Below, one piece after another: positions 22,818 through 33,544 of a stretch of 55,486 bases of DNA. The stretch is from NCBI GenBank assembly GCA_002286715.1, contig NSJX01000014.1, positions 1 through 55,486 on the forward strand. The letters run 5' to 3'. The notes beneath the pieces were generated by a model, which saw nothing but the letters and a program-made list of their open reading frames with translations, made no database searches and was not told the origin of the DNA. A program made the translations under genes and the position numbers. This stretch comes from Dentipellis sp. KUC8613. Its lineage: Eukaryota; Basidiomycota; Agaricomycetes; Russulales; Hericiaceae. Position 1 is the stretch's first letter; every line of letters begins with the position of its first letter.

Positions 22818-24436
22818 CTACATATGTGCCTTCCCGCCCGAGATCAAGCCTCCGCCATCCACCACGATGTGCGCGGCCGTCACGTACGCAGAAGCCGGGC
22901 TGACGAGGAAGAGCGCTGACGACAAGTTAAAAGCATCAATCAGTATTGGAGAGACAGCGATGAGCGGAGTGCGGAATGCGATCAACACGTACCTACGCCG
23001 GCCAAATCGCGAGGGTCCCCGACGCGGCCTGGAAGTGGTCAGTCAGTCAGTCAGTTGGTGAGAAGATGGTGGCGTCGACACTGGACGCTGGCAGATCGCG
23101 AGCGCACTTACCCCATGGGTGGCCCTCGGCCATCTTGTCCTCCCCGCCCATGCGCTTGAAGCCAAACGCGGTCATTTTCGAAGGGAACACGCTGTGATGT
23201 GCAGACATCTGTCAGTATGACGACACCCGAGACGGTCGGGTCGAAAGTCTAACCCTGGGAGGATGGCGTTCACGCTGGTGTCCGGAAAAGGTCAGAGTGA
23301 CTTCGAAAAGCGGGTGAGGATGACCTACGTGATGCGCCTGCTTGCGAGGCTGACGGCCAGCTGAGAGGTCAAGTGGTTCACTAATGAAACCGAGATTAGA
23401 AGCTGAGCTAAATGAGTGCCAAAAGTGTAATACCTGCGGCTTTACTGGTGTTATCTGAAGCTTCGAAGTCAGTCTGAGAACCGAGTAACAGGGAAGACAC
23501 TGACAGCTCCACAGGCCCATGCCAGGACCGGCTACCCTGCTGCCCTCTGCGACTGCAGAGAGGCCGGCGATGGAAGAGACGTTGATGACACGTCCTGGGT
23601 CACTGTTCGTCGCGTCTTTCGCTAGCAGATCTGTGAGGCTGAGATATCATGAAGCTAACGCTTTTTCAGGAGAATGGAGAAAGCATGTACCCAACAGTGA
23701 CTAGCAGGTCACACGTCATGAGCAAGTTTGACATGCGTACGGGAAAGGAACCCACGATAGAAGATGCTCTTCACGTTCAAGGCCATGACCCGATCCCAGC
23801 CTTCCTTCTCTGGGACACTGTAAGACAGCACTTAGAGCCTGTACAGAATCGAACTCGGGGAGACACGTACTTCTCATATGGTGCACCCCAGGACATTCCA
23901 GAGTTGTTGACCAAGATGTGGATCTTACTCTCCTTCTCCTTGATATCTTCGACCAGCTTGTCACAACCAGCCTTAGACTGCGACACTTCGGTTCAGTCTT
24001 CGAGCAACCGAGTGATGAGCAAGTGGAGCACCCACACCGATGTCTGCAACAAAGTACTCGCACGCTCCGGGTCGAATCTTGTTCAGCCGCTCGGAGACCT
24101 TCACAATAATTCAGTTTGTCTGCGGAAAGGCTCAGTGACGCGCTCACCTCTTTGAGCTGCTTCTCCTTCCGAGACGCGATATACACCTTGGCGCCGTTCT
24201 GAACGAAGGCAGTCGCGATCATGGTCCCAATGCCAGAGCCACCGCCGGTGATAACGGCTATCGATTCATATATTCGTCAGAACACCGTTTCATTGCAACC
24301 TGAGCCACCTTGAGCTCACCAATCTTCCCCTGGACATTGAAGAGGCTCGAAACGCTGAATTCTACGAATAACGATGCGTAAGCGCGACTTTGACAGCAGA
24401 GCTGGCAAAATGGCTCATACCTGAGGTGTCTGCCAT
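22818..24436 (-). CDS. short-chain dehydrogenase/reductase (SDR), 14 exons
   Basis: Fourteen exons sum exactly to 283 residues plus stop (24421-24436, 24320-24361, 24148-24257, 24036-24098, 23871-23977, 23756-23817, 23691-23700, 23505-23638, 23434-23454, 23329-23380, 23254-23274, 23112-23191, 22993-23028, 22818-22915). The classical SDR features are complete: cofactor loop TGGGSGIG near residue 25, NNSG, the catalytic Ser in INVSSIAG and the YNTSK motif, then LPG and a C-terminal AYVTAAHIVVDGG. It therefore should be a soluble NAD(P)H-dependent oxidoreductase of the 3-oxoacyl reductase-like group, with unknown substrate. Exon 7 is only 10 nt; without it the frame fails, so it is a real micro-exon. 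About half of the locus is intron. It is head-to-head with SLX1. Confidence 0.88.
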
Positions 24437-24742
24437 GGTCTGAGCGGTGATGAGATGGAGATTGCCAGGAAATGAAGGTGCTGCCGTTAAGTACTAAGCC
24501 ATAGAGCGGCGCTTGTTCATGCCCGACTGGCGCGTGCCTGATATGTGCGGGGTATCCGGACGCAAAGATTGCCGCCAGCCGGTCCGACCTCGCTTACCGG
24601 CGGCAATCGACACGTGATCGCGATTATGGGCGCTTGTGTGTTTAGCGCGTTGAGCGTTAACGGCACAGCAGAGTGGCAAAGGGCTTTCGAAAGCGCACAT
24701 AATCTTGAACAACTACACTACCTTCAGGTCGCGACAGCGGGA
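24437..24742. promoter_or_regulatory. bidirectional promoter, SDR / SLX1
   Basis: The two start codons are 306 nt apart on opposite strands. The interval contains GC-rich inverted phrases near 24570-24605 (CGCCAGCCGG and ACCGGCGGC). No TATA box is clear, which suits a housekeeping-type promoter. Confidence 0.4.
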
Positions 24743-27068
24743 ATGGCTACGAAGAAGAACAAGTCGTCGCTGGCTTCGCATCAAATACCGCCGTTCTATG
24801 CATGCTACTTGCTGAAATCGATACGCACTCCGCGTTCCTGCGCGTATGTCGCTTGTCAGCTATATGTCAAACTAAATCCTCACGTGAATTGCAGTACCTA
24901 CATCGGGAGCACCCCAAGCCCGCCTCGGCGAATACGGTGAGCCCGAAGCGCGTTGGTAAGGTATGTAGCTTACTTGTCAAAGTCTGTAGACAACACAATG
25001 GAGAAATCTCGCAAGGTGCATGGAAAACCAAGAACAATCGGCCGTGGGTCATGCAGATGATCGTCCACGGATTTCCGTCGAAGTTGGCGGCGCTGCAGTT
25101 CGAGTGGGCGTGGCAGCATCCGTACATATCTCGCCATCTTCGGGATGGAAAGGGAAAGGCACTGTTTAGTAGAGGTCGATCTCGGTACATCAAGATGAAC
25201 ATTCAGTGCGGCTCCCTCTCATTCTGCTTGTATAAAAGGAACTAATGTGCGTGGACAGGGTGGTTCGTACCATGATATCATGTCATCCGTACAACACCTG
25301 GCCCCTCCATGTCAAATTCTTCACCGAGGAAGCCCTCAAAATTTGGGACGGTCTTTCCCAGGGCACCACCATCCCGCCTCTGCCCCGCGGATTCACTTAC
25401 CAAGTAGAATTCGAAGGTGTCGACGGCAAATCCGGGAAGGTCGGCACAGGGAGGACCGGTGCAATTGATGTCTCCGATGGTAACGTCCTCGTGTATGTCC
25501 GTGTCCAGCATCCGTACTCAAAAGCGTTCAGAAACTTTCACATCGGGGCATGTGACCAAACACAAGACGCTTCTTGCGTCTGGGAAGCAGCTCCAGTGCT
25601 CTATTTGTGGCAAGCCTATGGAGTCTTATGCAGATGTGAGCAGCGTCACTTCGTTACTATGGTGCAGCCATGGTGGATTGACAGTCCCTTGCGTCGCCAG
25701 GAACCTCTCAGGAACGTGCTCTGCCCTGCGAAGAACTGCACGGCTGTATCGCATCTATTATGCCTTTCTAAGCACTTCCTGGAAGCACAGTCGGATGAAG
25801 ACATTATGGTACCGCGTGGTGGACACTGTCGCGTTTGCCAGACTTATACGTTGTGGGGCGATGTGGTGAAGGGTGTATATCGCCGACACGCCGGAAAGGC
25901 AGCCTCAGTGACCGAAGAAGATCAAGAGAGCGATGAAGGAGAGCTCTTCGCTTCGGACACAGATAATCAGGAGGACCCACCCGAACCTGGACCTTCAAGC
26001 CCAATGAAAGGCAGGGCAGCCAAGCGAGTAAAGACGAAGGCTACAACCGCGACTCATGTCACACCAACCCAAGGTACAGTAGACCCAATGCTTATCACCG
26101 ACGCATACTAACTACTTATAACAGGTCCTCCGAAGAAGAGTAAATCAATAAAGTCGAACACGAAGAAAGGGAAAGCACCGCAAGTCAATACCGCGCCTCC
26201 AGGACCTTCTGCCGACTCGGACGAGGAAGAATATTTCGATCTCAATGCTATTAGCGCGGACGATGAAGAAGACGATGCACCCCCAGCTCCGCAGAGACAC
26301 GTTCATCCAACGCCCTCGCGATCCCGCGGGGCGGCACGTCGCCGCGCACCGGGCCCATCACGCTCAAAGGCGGGGCCCTCTCGGCTCAACCCATCCCCCA
26401 AGAGGAATCGAAGTCCACCCTCTCCGACCACACAGGGCGAATTCTTCGATCTGAACGCCATCAGTGATGACACGGAGGACGACGGGGCACCGCCTGCACC
26501 GTCTCGTGCACGCATGGCGGGTGCCACCCACCGGAATGCCGGAAAGTCAGCAGCGCGCGGTGGAACTCCGCCCGCCCATCCACCTGCGAAAAGCCCCACG
26601 CGTGCTCCTCGGCGGAAACCAGCAGCGAAGGCGAAAGAGCGTCCGCAGTTCAACATTTTTGATTTTCCCGAGGACAACGAGGCGCGTGGAGATCCCCTGC
26701 AAGCCACCACATGGCCTGCGAGGGCTTCGTCGCCCAGCATCGAATTCCCAGAATTTAGATCCAAGAAGCCTGCTCCGCGGCCACGACCTGGGCGAAGGCG
26801 GGGCCAATTGGTGTTACAGGACGGCGAGGAGGATTTCTTCGCCAATGAAACGCAAGCAATAGCTCCTTCGAGCGGTTCGGAACCCGCACCAATAGGAGCT
26901 CAGCGAGCGCGCAATATCCCCTTGCAGCATAGGAAGCGGCATGCGCAGGATTCGCCAGAGGTCCTGACCAGAGCGATGTCCGCCATCTCAGTCTCATCGC
27001 CATCTCCCACTCTAGGAAACGCGGCTGCGGCAGACGACGATGTCGACATCATTTCTCTGTCGGATTGA
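24743..27068 (+). CDS. SLX1: structure-specific endonuclease catalytic subunit Slx1, long tail
   Basis: Seven exons (24743-24843, 24895-24936, 24990-25205, 25259-25479, 25532-25635, 25701-26073, 26125-27068) give 666 residues, about twice the yeast length. Slx1 cuts branched DNA such as Holliday junctions and flaps together with Slx4. The GIY-YIG nuclease domain covers residues 15-100: [25 protein letters not shown], and the catalytic Glu in QFEWAWQHP. The C-terminal zinc finger that docks on Slx4 is present ([25 protein letters not shown], then LWGD). Beyond residue 330 is a long disordered tail with two copies of an acidic FDLNAIS motif, a basic segment, and a final VDIISLSD that looks like a SUMO-interaction motif. 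Reading the zinc finger correctly needs the 65 nt intron at 25636-25700. Shares its promoter region with the SDR gene. Confidence 0.92.
26238..26500 (+). repeat. internal duplication in the SLX1 tail
   Basis: Two similar blocks encode [10 protein letters not shown] followed by acidic residues and APPAP plus a basic stretch (around 26229-26295 and 26437-26505). A weaker third version (FNIFDFPED) follows near 26650. The DNA copies have diverged at many positions, so it is an old duplication kept at the protein level. Confidence 0.6.
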
Positions 27069-30000
27069 AGACGAAGCACAGAAGCCGGCCTGGATGGGGG
27101 CCCTTTTTCGGAGTCGTGATTCGTCCTTATGGTCCGTCTCGATTACGATTACGCAGTTGATGTCGAAGGGGCCCCAATCTCATGATGATCCCAATCTATT
27201 CCGCGCAGGCTGTGCGAGCCGCTCATTGACCGACTGCTCTTCTCGACATGCCATTTGCGGGTCGATCAGGATGGGAGTGAATTTGCTTTTCCGACGAGGG
27301 CTTCCTTCCACTGCCGCTTCCGGACACTCTTTCCTACACCTGGGCCTGTGTTCCGCTGTATCAAGCTGATGGCTGCTGCTGTCGCTCTGAGAGTGCGCGT
27401 GCCGCTTACGCTTGCTGATTCCGGGGTGCTGCAATTGAAAAGCTTGACAGCTTGTCTTAGATTCGAGCCTCGAGGACGGCGCCAGATTGCCTCGATTGGA
27501 CGAGCTAAATCCTGGCGCCCGAGTGCTGCTTGCGCTTGGAATCAGCGCACACCTGACAACCGCCACTGGCCTGTTGACAACCGGGGGATTCGCGAGCTGA
27601 TGCGGGTTTGCATAAGTACGCGCTGCCTGTGTGCACTCGCGTCCATGAGGAGTGCGGGGTGCGCCAGCATATGGCCAAAGAGCACCTCTGCTCGCGCAGG
27701 CCTGTAAGAATAAAGATCTGATCATCCTGTCAACGTCGTATGATTCAAAGACGGCACAGCTTCGTCGGCAGATCATGATACCAACATCCGACAGGCTCTG
27801 GCTTGGAAAGCACATCAGACCTGGTATGGTCGAGACCAATTCAGTTGCGCGACCTTGCTTCGGCAGCTTCGCAGCTTCTGAGCACTCTCGACGAAACGCA
27901 CGCACGTCCCGGCGTCCCCGAGCGACTCTCCTGGCGGTGGGGCGCGGCCAGGCATGACAAAATGAAGTAATATTGTTCCGTGCGGATGACTAGTCCCGGG
28001 CCTGGAAATTCGCATTAATTAAGATCACGGCATCGCATACGTACGGTCCGTATAAAGGTCCACTACGCTGCGGGGCACTCCACTGGCTTGCTGGTATTCC
28101 CTTTCTCTCATCCTGCGTGGCGTCGAATGCCCAGGAGCCCTTACCGGCATTCAACATATTATACCCGAGATGGAGGCGATATCATGACTGTTCTCCCCGT
28201 ACGCTCTTCGCCACTTGCGCACTGAACTCGCTGTCTGACAATCGCCTGCGCGACAGCCTATGACGACTCAGGAGGATCTCCTGCAGCAACGACACATGAG
28301 CCGCAGCCACGCAAGGCAGCTTAATCTGGCTTACCCGCCGTCGAACGTGAGGAGCCGTTGGCACGACGAGGAACGCGGTGCGTTCGCCCGGACATTCTCA
28401 GTGCGTCACTTTGTAATCTTGTTGGCAGGCACAACGTCCAACCTCTCCTGTGCAGAAATTCACGTCTCGAATACGAAGGGGGCTGAGGCGACTCAAAGAC
28501 CGATTTACGTAGTTATATTACAGCTGTTGTTATGTACAGGAGAATTGACGAACGCTACGAGAGAATACCTGGAGGAAACACAGTGCGTCAGTAACGCGTC
28601 GTGCCAAGCCAACCAAAAGACAAATGGGAGAACCCTCAGCGAACATACGTTGTCCTCAGTAATGTTAGGACATATGCTTGTAAATGTAAATTTGGAATCA
28701 TGGGGAAGGGGAGGATAGAAGTGGAAGGACATGAGAGAAGACGCTCACCATTCAGCCCGGCTCCGACCAACACTTCAGGTACATCAACAGGATGCGACTG
28801 GAAGAGCAGAAGGCAGTTAGCATCAACATTCAAAGCATCATGCAAGAGCGTAGGAGGGATCAGAATGAGAGTTTTGGTAAATGGGTATCCACAAAGAGAT
28901 TGCTCTCTTTTCGGAAGCAGAACTGAAAAGTTAAAATCATCATAAAAGATGGGTGGAGGGAAGGGTCGTAGAAAGGTCATAGAAGGAATACTCACACTAT
29001 CGATCCATGCTGAGAGAGAGAAGAGGGTACAAAGAGTCGAGGAGCCACACCGACGAAGAAATTTGCGTCGAAGAGGCGAAGCCTTATAAGTCCGCCAAAT
29101 TTGGAGTCCGCTGGCATAATTCGAGCGGAGCCCCAAATCTCCTCACCTCGGATTTTTCTGCGCGAAAGCCTCTCTCTATCCTCGTCCCTCAGCGCGTCGG
29201 GGTCTTCGTCGGCGCAGAGACCTTGTCTCCTGCGCTACTGTGAGAGTTCGTGAGGGATGTCCGGTATCTGGTGAGTGTCATTATCTTCGTTCAGCATTTT
29301 CTTTCCATTTTTTCTCTTCGCGATGATGATAACTTCCATTACATGAGTCGGTGAGGTTCCCAATGAACCAATACTCAAACATGCATCACCAACTGAGCGT
29401 CCTTTTCTCTTTGCATCCTGCAACGCGTCGACGTCGTTCCTTTGCTAACGCCATTCCCTTCCAGATCTCCGCTCGTCGCGCTTGTGTCACTATCCAAGAA
29501 TGATTTTTGCCTCGTCAGCGGTTCATTCCAAGTACTGTGAGTACTCACATCTTCCATCTATCCTCTTGGGACGAAAACAAGTTCATCCATTCGTTGATTA
29601 CTCGTCTTCGTGTTGCTCCGCGGGCCACTTCCATCGTCTTGGTGGGAGTCCGTGCTGGCGTTCGTCGTCTTGGCGGATGCCGGCCGGTCCAAAGAGCTTC
29701 TATGAGGCGAGGATTAAGAAAACACTGGCTTCTCTGATTCTGTTCTTCTCCTCGCCCTCTTGCATCACATTCTGACTTCGTTCTTCTCCAGTGTAAGCAG
29801 GTATGCTGTTCGATTTCCAATGATGTGTAGGGTGTACTTGTACCCTTCTTCTGTCATGTATTATCGCTGTGGATTAATGCTATGTTCTGCAACCGTCTTA
29901 TGCTACGAAAACCCTCTGCATCGAAAAGTCTGAGCAAACATACGACGGCGCTATATTTCAATATGATATGTAGTAAGTTACGGAACGAAGACTTGCTACG

Positions 30001-30224
30001 ATCTTGTGGCCCGCACAAGGGGTACATATACAGTCCGAGTCAAGAATTCTACGGTCATGTACGTGATACAGATAGATATACTTCTGGGTTCACCAAGATA
30101 CAGAGTCCAAGGCAGAGCGAAGCGATAAAGCAGGGAGAGAGCGAGAGCACGACAAGAACTGAAGTCATGGCACGAGGCGCAGCGAGATGGCAAGCAAGAA
30201 ATGGACAAGACGCGAGCTGACGTT
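27069..30224. other. 3.2-kb intergenic region
   Basis: No protein gene can be supported. Frames of up to 240 codons overlap on both strands without coherent composition. Around 28740-29090 on the minus strand there is a TATA-like TTATAAG, a pyrimidine-rich leader and several good splice signals, with one short coherent segment (HPVDVPEVLVGAGLN). That may mark a small spliced transcript. The part at 29240-29800 also looks like spliced leader sequence on the plus strand. Confidence 0.4.
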
Positions 30225-33200
30225 CTAATCGTCAATCTCCATCGACATGCTCCCATCGCCCGCAGAGAACAGCGTCGTCGGCGCAGGCGCAAGACTGCCC
30301 CCCGCAGCGCGACTGCGCCTGCGTATGTACTCGCTCTGCCGCGCGCGCTTCTTCGCACTCATCAGCGCCTCGCCGCCCGCGACCTTCCCGCTCTTGATCC
30401 CGCCATACGACCTCCGCGCCGCCGTGCCGACGCTCGAGCGCGTGCGCGGCGCGGCCTTCGCGGGCGTACCAAAGGTGCCTGCCGCCGCCGCCGCGCGCTG
30501 TGCGCCCAGCTTTGCGATGACCCGCGAGCGCGAGATGCGGGGCCGGCGCGCGGCGAGGGCCTTTGGCTTCGGCGGGATCGTCCCAGGGGCTTTGGTAGGT
30601 ACAGCTGAGGGGCTGCTGAGACCTGCGAGAGTGGAGGCCGCGACGCCCAGCGAGGTAGGTCGGACTGGAGAAGGCACGAGCGAAGGGCTGCTCGCTGCGC
30701 TCAGCGGCTTGCTGAAAATCTTCGTCGGCGACGGCTTCGGAATCCTGGACCCAGGGCTATTGGTGATCTGGTCCAGCGCAGCGCCTCCACTGCCAGACGC
30801 CTTAGACGAGCCGGGCTTCTCGTTGACCTTTGGCAGACCGGAGGTCGAGTTGCGGGTCTTGGCTAGTGAGCTCGCTGTCGGTGCAAAGAGCCTGGATGAT
30901 GTGGACAGCCGGCCGATGCTCGAGTTGGGCGCCTTGCTGCCCTGCGTTCCGATGCTGCTTGTTGTGCGCGGGATCCCTGAGGTGCCCGGACCTAGGCTGC
31001 GCTTCGCCCCTAGCGAAGAAACACCAGCGGTGGACGTGCGTGTGGAAGTCGTGCATTTCATGCCCATGGACGATGGATTGTTCGACGCCTTGGATTTGAC
31101 GTCTAGACGCGAGGTTGCTGTTGATACGCCTGTCGCCATGCTCGAACGGGACGCAGCGGTGCTTCCACCACTCACGACTCGTGAACGAGATGTCGGTGGG
31201 GGCGCAGCCTTCGAGCTTGTGGAACCAAATGCTGGAAGGGGAGATCGTGCTCTGGAGGACGAAGCAGTGGTCTTGGCAGCTGGTGCTCCAGTAGACAGCT
31301 TCGCATTGCTCGAGCCTGAAGCTGCCGCACCTGCTGCTGGCCGCGCAACCGATGGCTTGCGAGCATGACCTGCCTTCAGATCTTCGCTCAGCTTCGCAGG
31401 CGCAGGCTTAGAGACAGGAATGCTCGAAGCGGGTTTCGCCGCCTTCGCATTCGACCCGCCGCCCATACCCCACACGCTCTTGACCATCGACTTCGCCGAC
31501 GCAAGGAAGCCAAAGCGCGACGTCGCGCCCTTTACTTTGCCTACACAGACATCAGAACTCCACGAACAGTCTACACGTGCGAGAAACCTACCAGGAACCG
31601 GTTGGAGCCCGCTCGCCCGCCGTATGCTGCTGCGCCTCTTCTCCCTCTTGATCTCCAGCATCTTCCGCGTCGCCTCCCTCTCCCTCTCCTTCTTCTTCTT
31701 GTCCTTCTCGCTCACCTCGCCTCCGCGCTTCGGCGACGGCGCCAGCGACACGCGCTTGCCCTTATCCTTCCCACCATCGCCCTCCTCGATGCGGATCCGC
31801 TTCGACATCCGCCTGTTCTCCTCCGCATTATCATTCTCCTCGGCATCGCTCTCGTCCTCGTCGCCGAACCCACCCGGGATGCCCATCTTCTTCCGCACGC
31901 CCGTGCTGATCACACGCGTACCGGCACTCGTGCGCTTCGCGGCAGGCGCAGGCCCGTTCCCGAGCACGTCCGACTTCCTCTTCTTCGACTGCGCCGCCGG
32001 GGCACCTCTGCGCGCGGCATAGTGGTTCGCAATCGAGTCCATCTTGTTGAAATGCTCCTCGTGGGCCTTCTCGAACCGGTCTGCCTTTCGGCTGCCCAGA
32101 GAGCCGAAGATGCTCCCGCTTCCGGACGCCTCGGTGGTGGGCGGGGCAGTGAGCAGGTCGATGCCGACCTTCTGCCCGCCGACGGCGGACAGGCGCCGGT
32201 TCATCTCTTCGAGCACGGATGCGGCTGCTTGGCCGAAGGCTTTGTTGGAAACGTTGTTCTCGGGTAGTGGAGAGCCGAAGACGAAGGGCTGGCTGCGAGT
32301 GATAGAGCCCGGAGGTGCCAGTGACGTACTGGGCATCGGGGAGAAGATATCGACGGTGTCGTTTGACGGCTTGATTGAGTTGCGTTGCGGCGTCTTCTTG
32401 GGACCAGGTTTGCCAGGTGTGCCAAGAGTGATCTTGGGTAACAGCGTGCTGCTCGGAGTCCCTTGTACGTCGGCCATCGAGGTATCTACGCCCTCGAGCA
32501 TAGGGTTCGGAAGCGAGTCGAGCGAGGGGTACAGATTGGTCCTCCTGTCAGCCTGAGGCGACATCGGCCAGACCGGGATCTTCGACTCGCCGTCGGGACT
32601 GCCAACCACAAGGTCGAAGGATGTCGCGAATGGGCGCAGCTGGGGAGTACCGGGCTCGGCGCGGGGAATGGGCAAAGGCGCAGCTGCCGAAACGAGCCGG
32701 ATGGTCGTTGTCAGGCCCTCCCCGGTGCTCAGCCGCGCGTTGGAGGGCGCAGGCTGCCCTGGGCGAGAGGACTGCCCAGGGACGGGTGCCATCGAGCTGT
32801 CGGGGTCTATTGTGGTATCTGGTGTCGATAATTTGAAGTGGTCCATAGTCGGCAGGGCAGACGGGGATGGTTCGGGTAGCGATGAATACGGCTGGGAGTG
32901 TCGTTCCAGTTCGTCGTCGGCATCCGAGGGCATGGTACCGGATGTCGCGATGGAGAGCATGGAAGTTGACTTCCCGGTGTTCGAGCGTTTCAACCCAAGC
33001 GACGTTGCTAGGGCCTTAATAGACGAGCTTACGCTTGACGCTAAAAGACAAAATGGAAGGGTCAGCCTTTCAGCACTACAAAGACTGTTACACCAAAAGG
33101 ACGGCGAAACGCACATTTCGAGCCTCCTGTGCCAAATTCGCCAACCTGGGTGCGGCTGGATGCCGTCCTCATAGACGTAAGCGTCCCTCCCTGAGAAGAC

Positions 33201-33544
33201 GTCTCTTCCTCAATATCATCCATGACAATCTCCCACTGCTCACTGGGCCGGGGCATGGCTGCGCCAAAACCTGCGGGTGCGTCCGAGGCGCTGTCTTCGT
33301 TCTCCGCACTGCTCTCCTGGTCCTCCTCCATCTTCTCGTCTCCTCCGTCCTCCTCACTCCGAGCAGCGATGCTCAGCGGTTCGCTAGGAGGCAGAGTGCG
33401 CGCATGCTGCTTGAGCCGCTCGACGAGCTCCACGTTCTTCCCACTGGCCTTGATAGAATGGATCTTGCAAAGTTTGACGAGCTGCTCGCGTTTCAAGGAG
33501 TGCAAAGCGGGTGAGTTGAAGAGTATTTGCGTTGTGGTCGACAT
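30225..33544 (-). CDS. SAP-domain protein with long basic disordered tail
   Basis: Three exons (33115-33544, 31592-33040, 30225-31540) give 1,064 residues. The N-terminal residues 8-45 form a SAP domain: LHSLKREQLVKLCK, then ASGKNVELVERLKQH, the helix-loop-helix used for binding chromosomal DNA. An acidic Glu/Asp-Ser segment follows. The remaining 900 residues are Ser/Pro/Ala/Lys-rich and disordered, with an alanine-rich helix (QAAASVLEEMNRRL) near 310, a Lys/Arg/Glu helix (EKDKKKKEREREATRKML) near 500 and a basic C-terminus (SAKKRARQSEYIRRRSR). Many SP/TP sites suggest cell-cycle kinase targets. The plan (SAP plus basic tail) recalls spindle- and chromatin-associated proteins such as NuSAP, but I cannot claim orthology. 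The second intron is 51 nt and in frame, so retention would still give an open protein. Confidence 0.8.

Noticed and set aside
23041..23055. GTCA simple repeat
   Set aside because: Only four units inside an intron of the SDR gene; too short to be meaningful.
27180..27905. 241-codon minus-strand frame
   Set aside because: No motif, biased composition, and overlapping open frames on the other strand; not distinguishable from chance.
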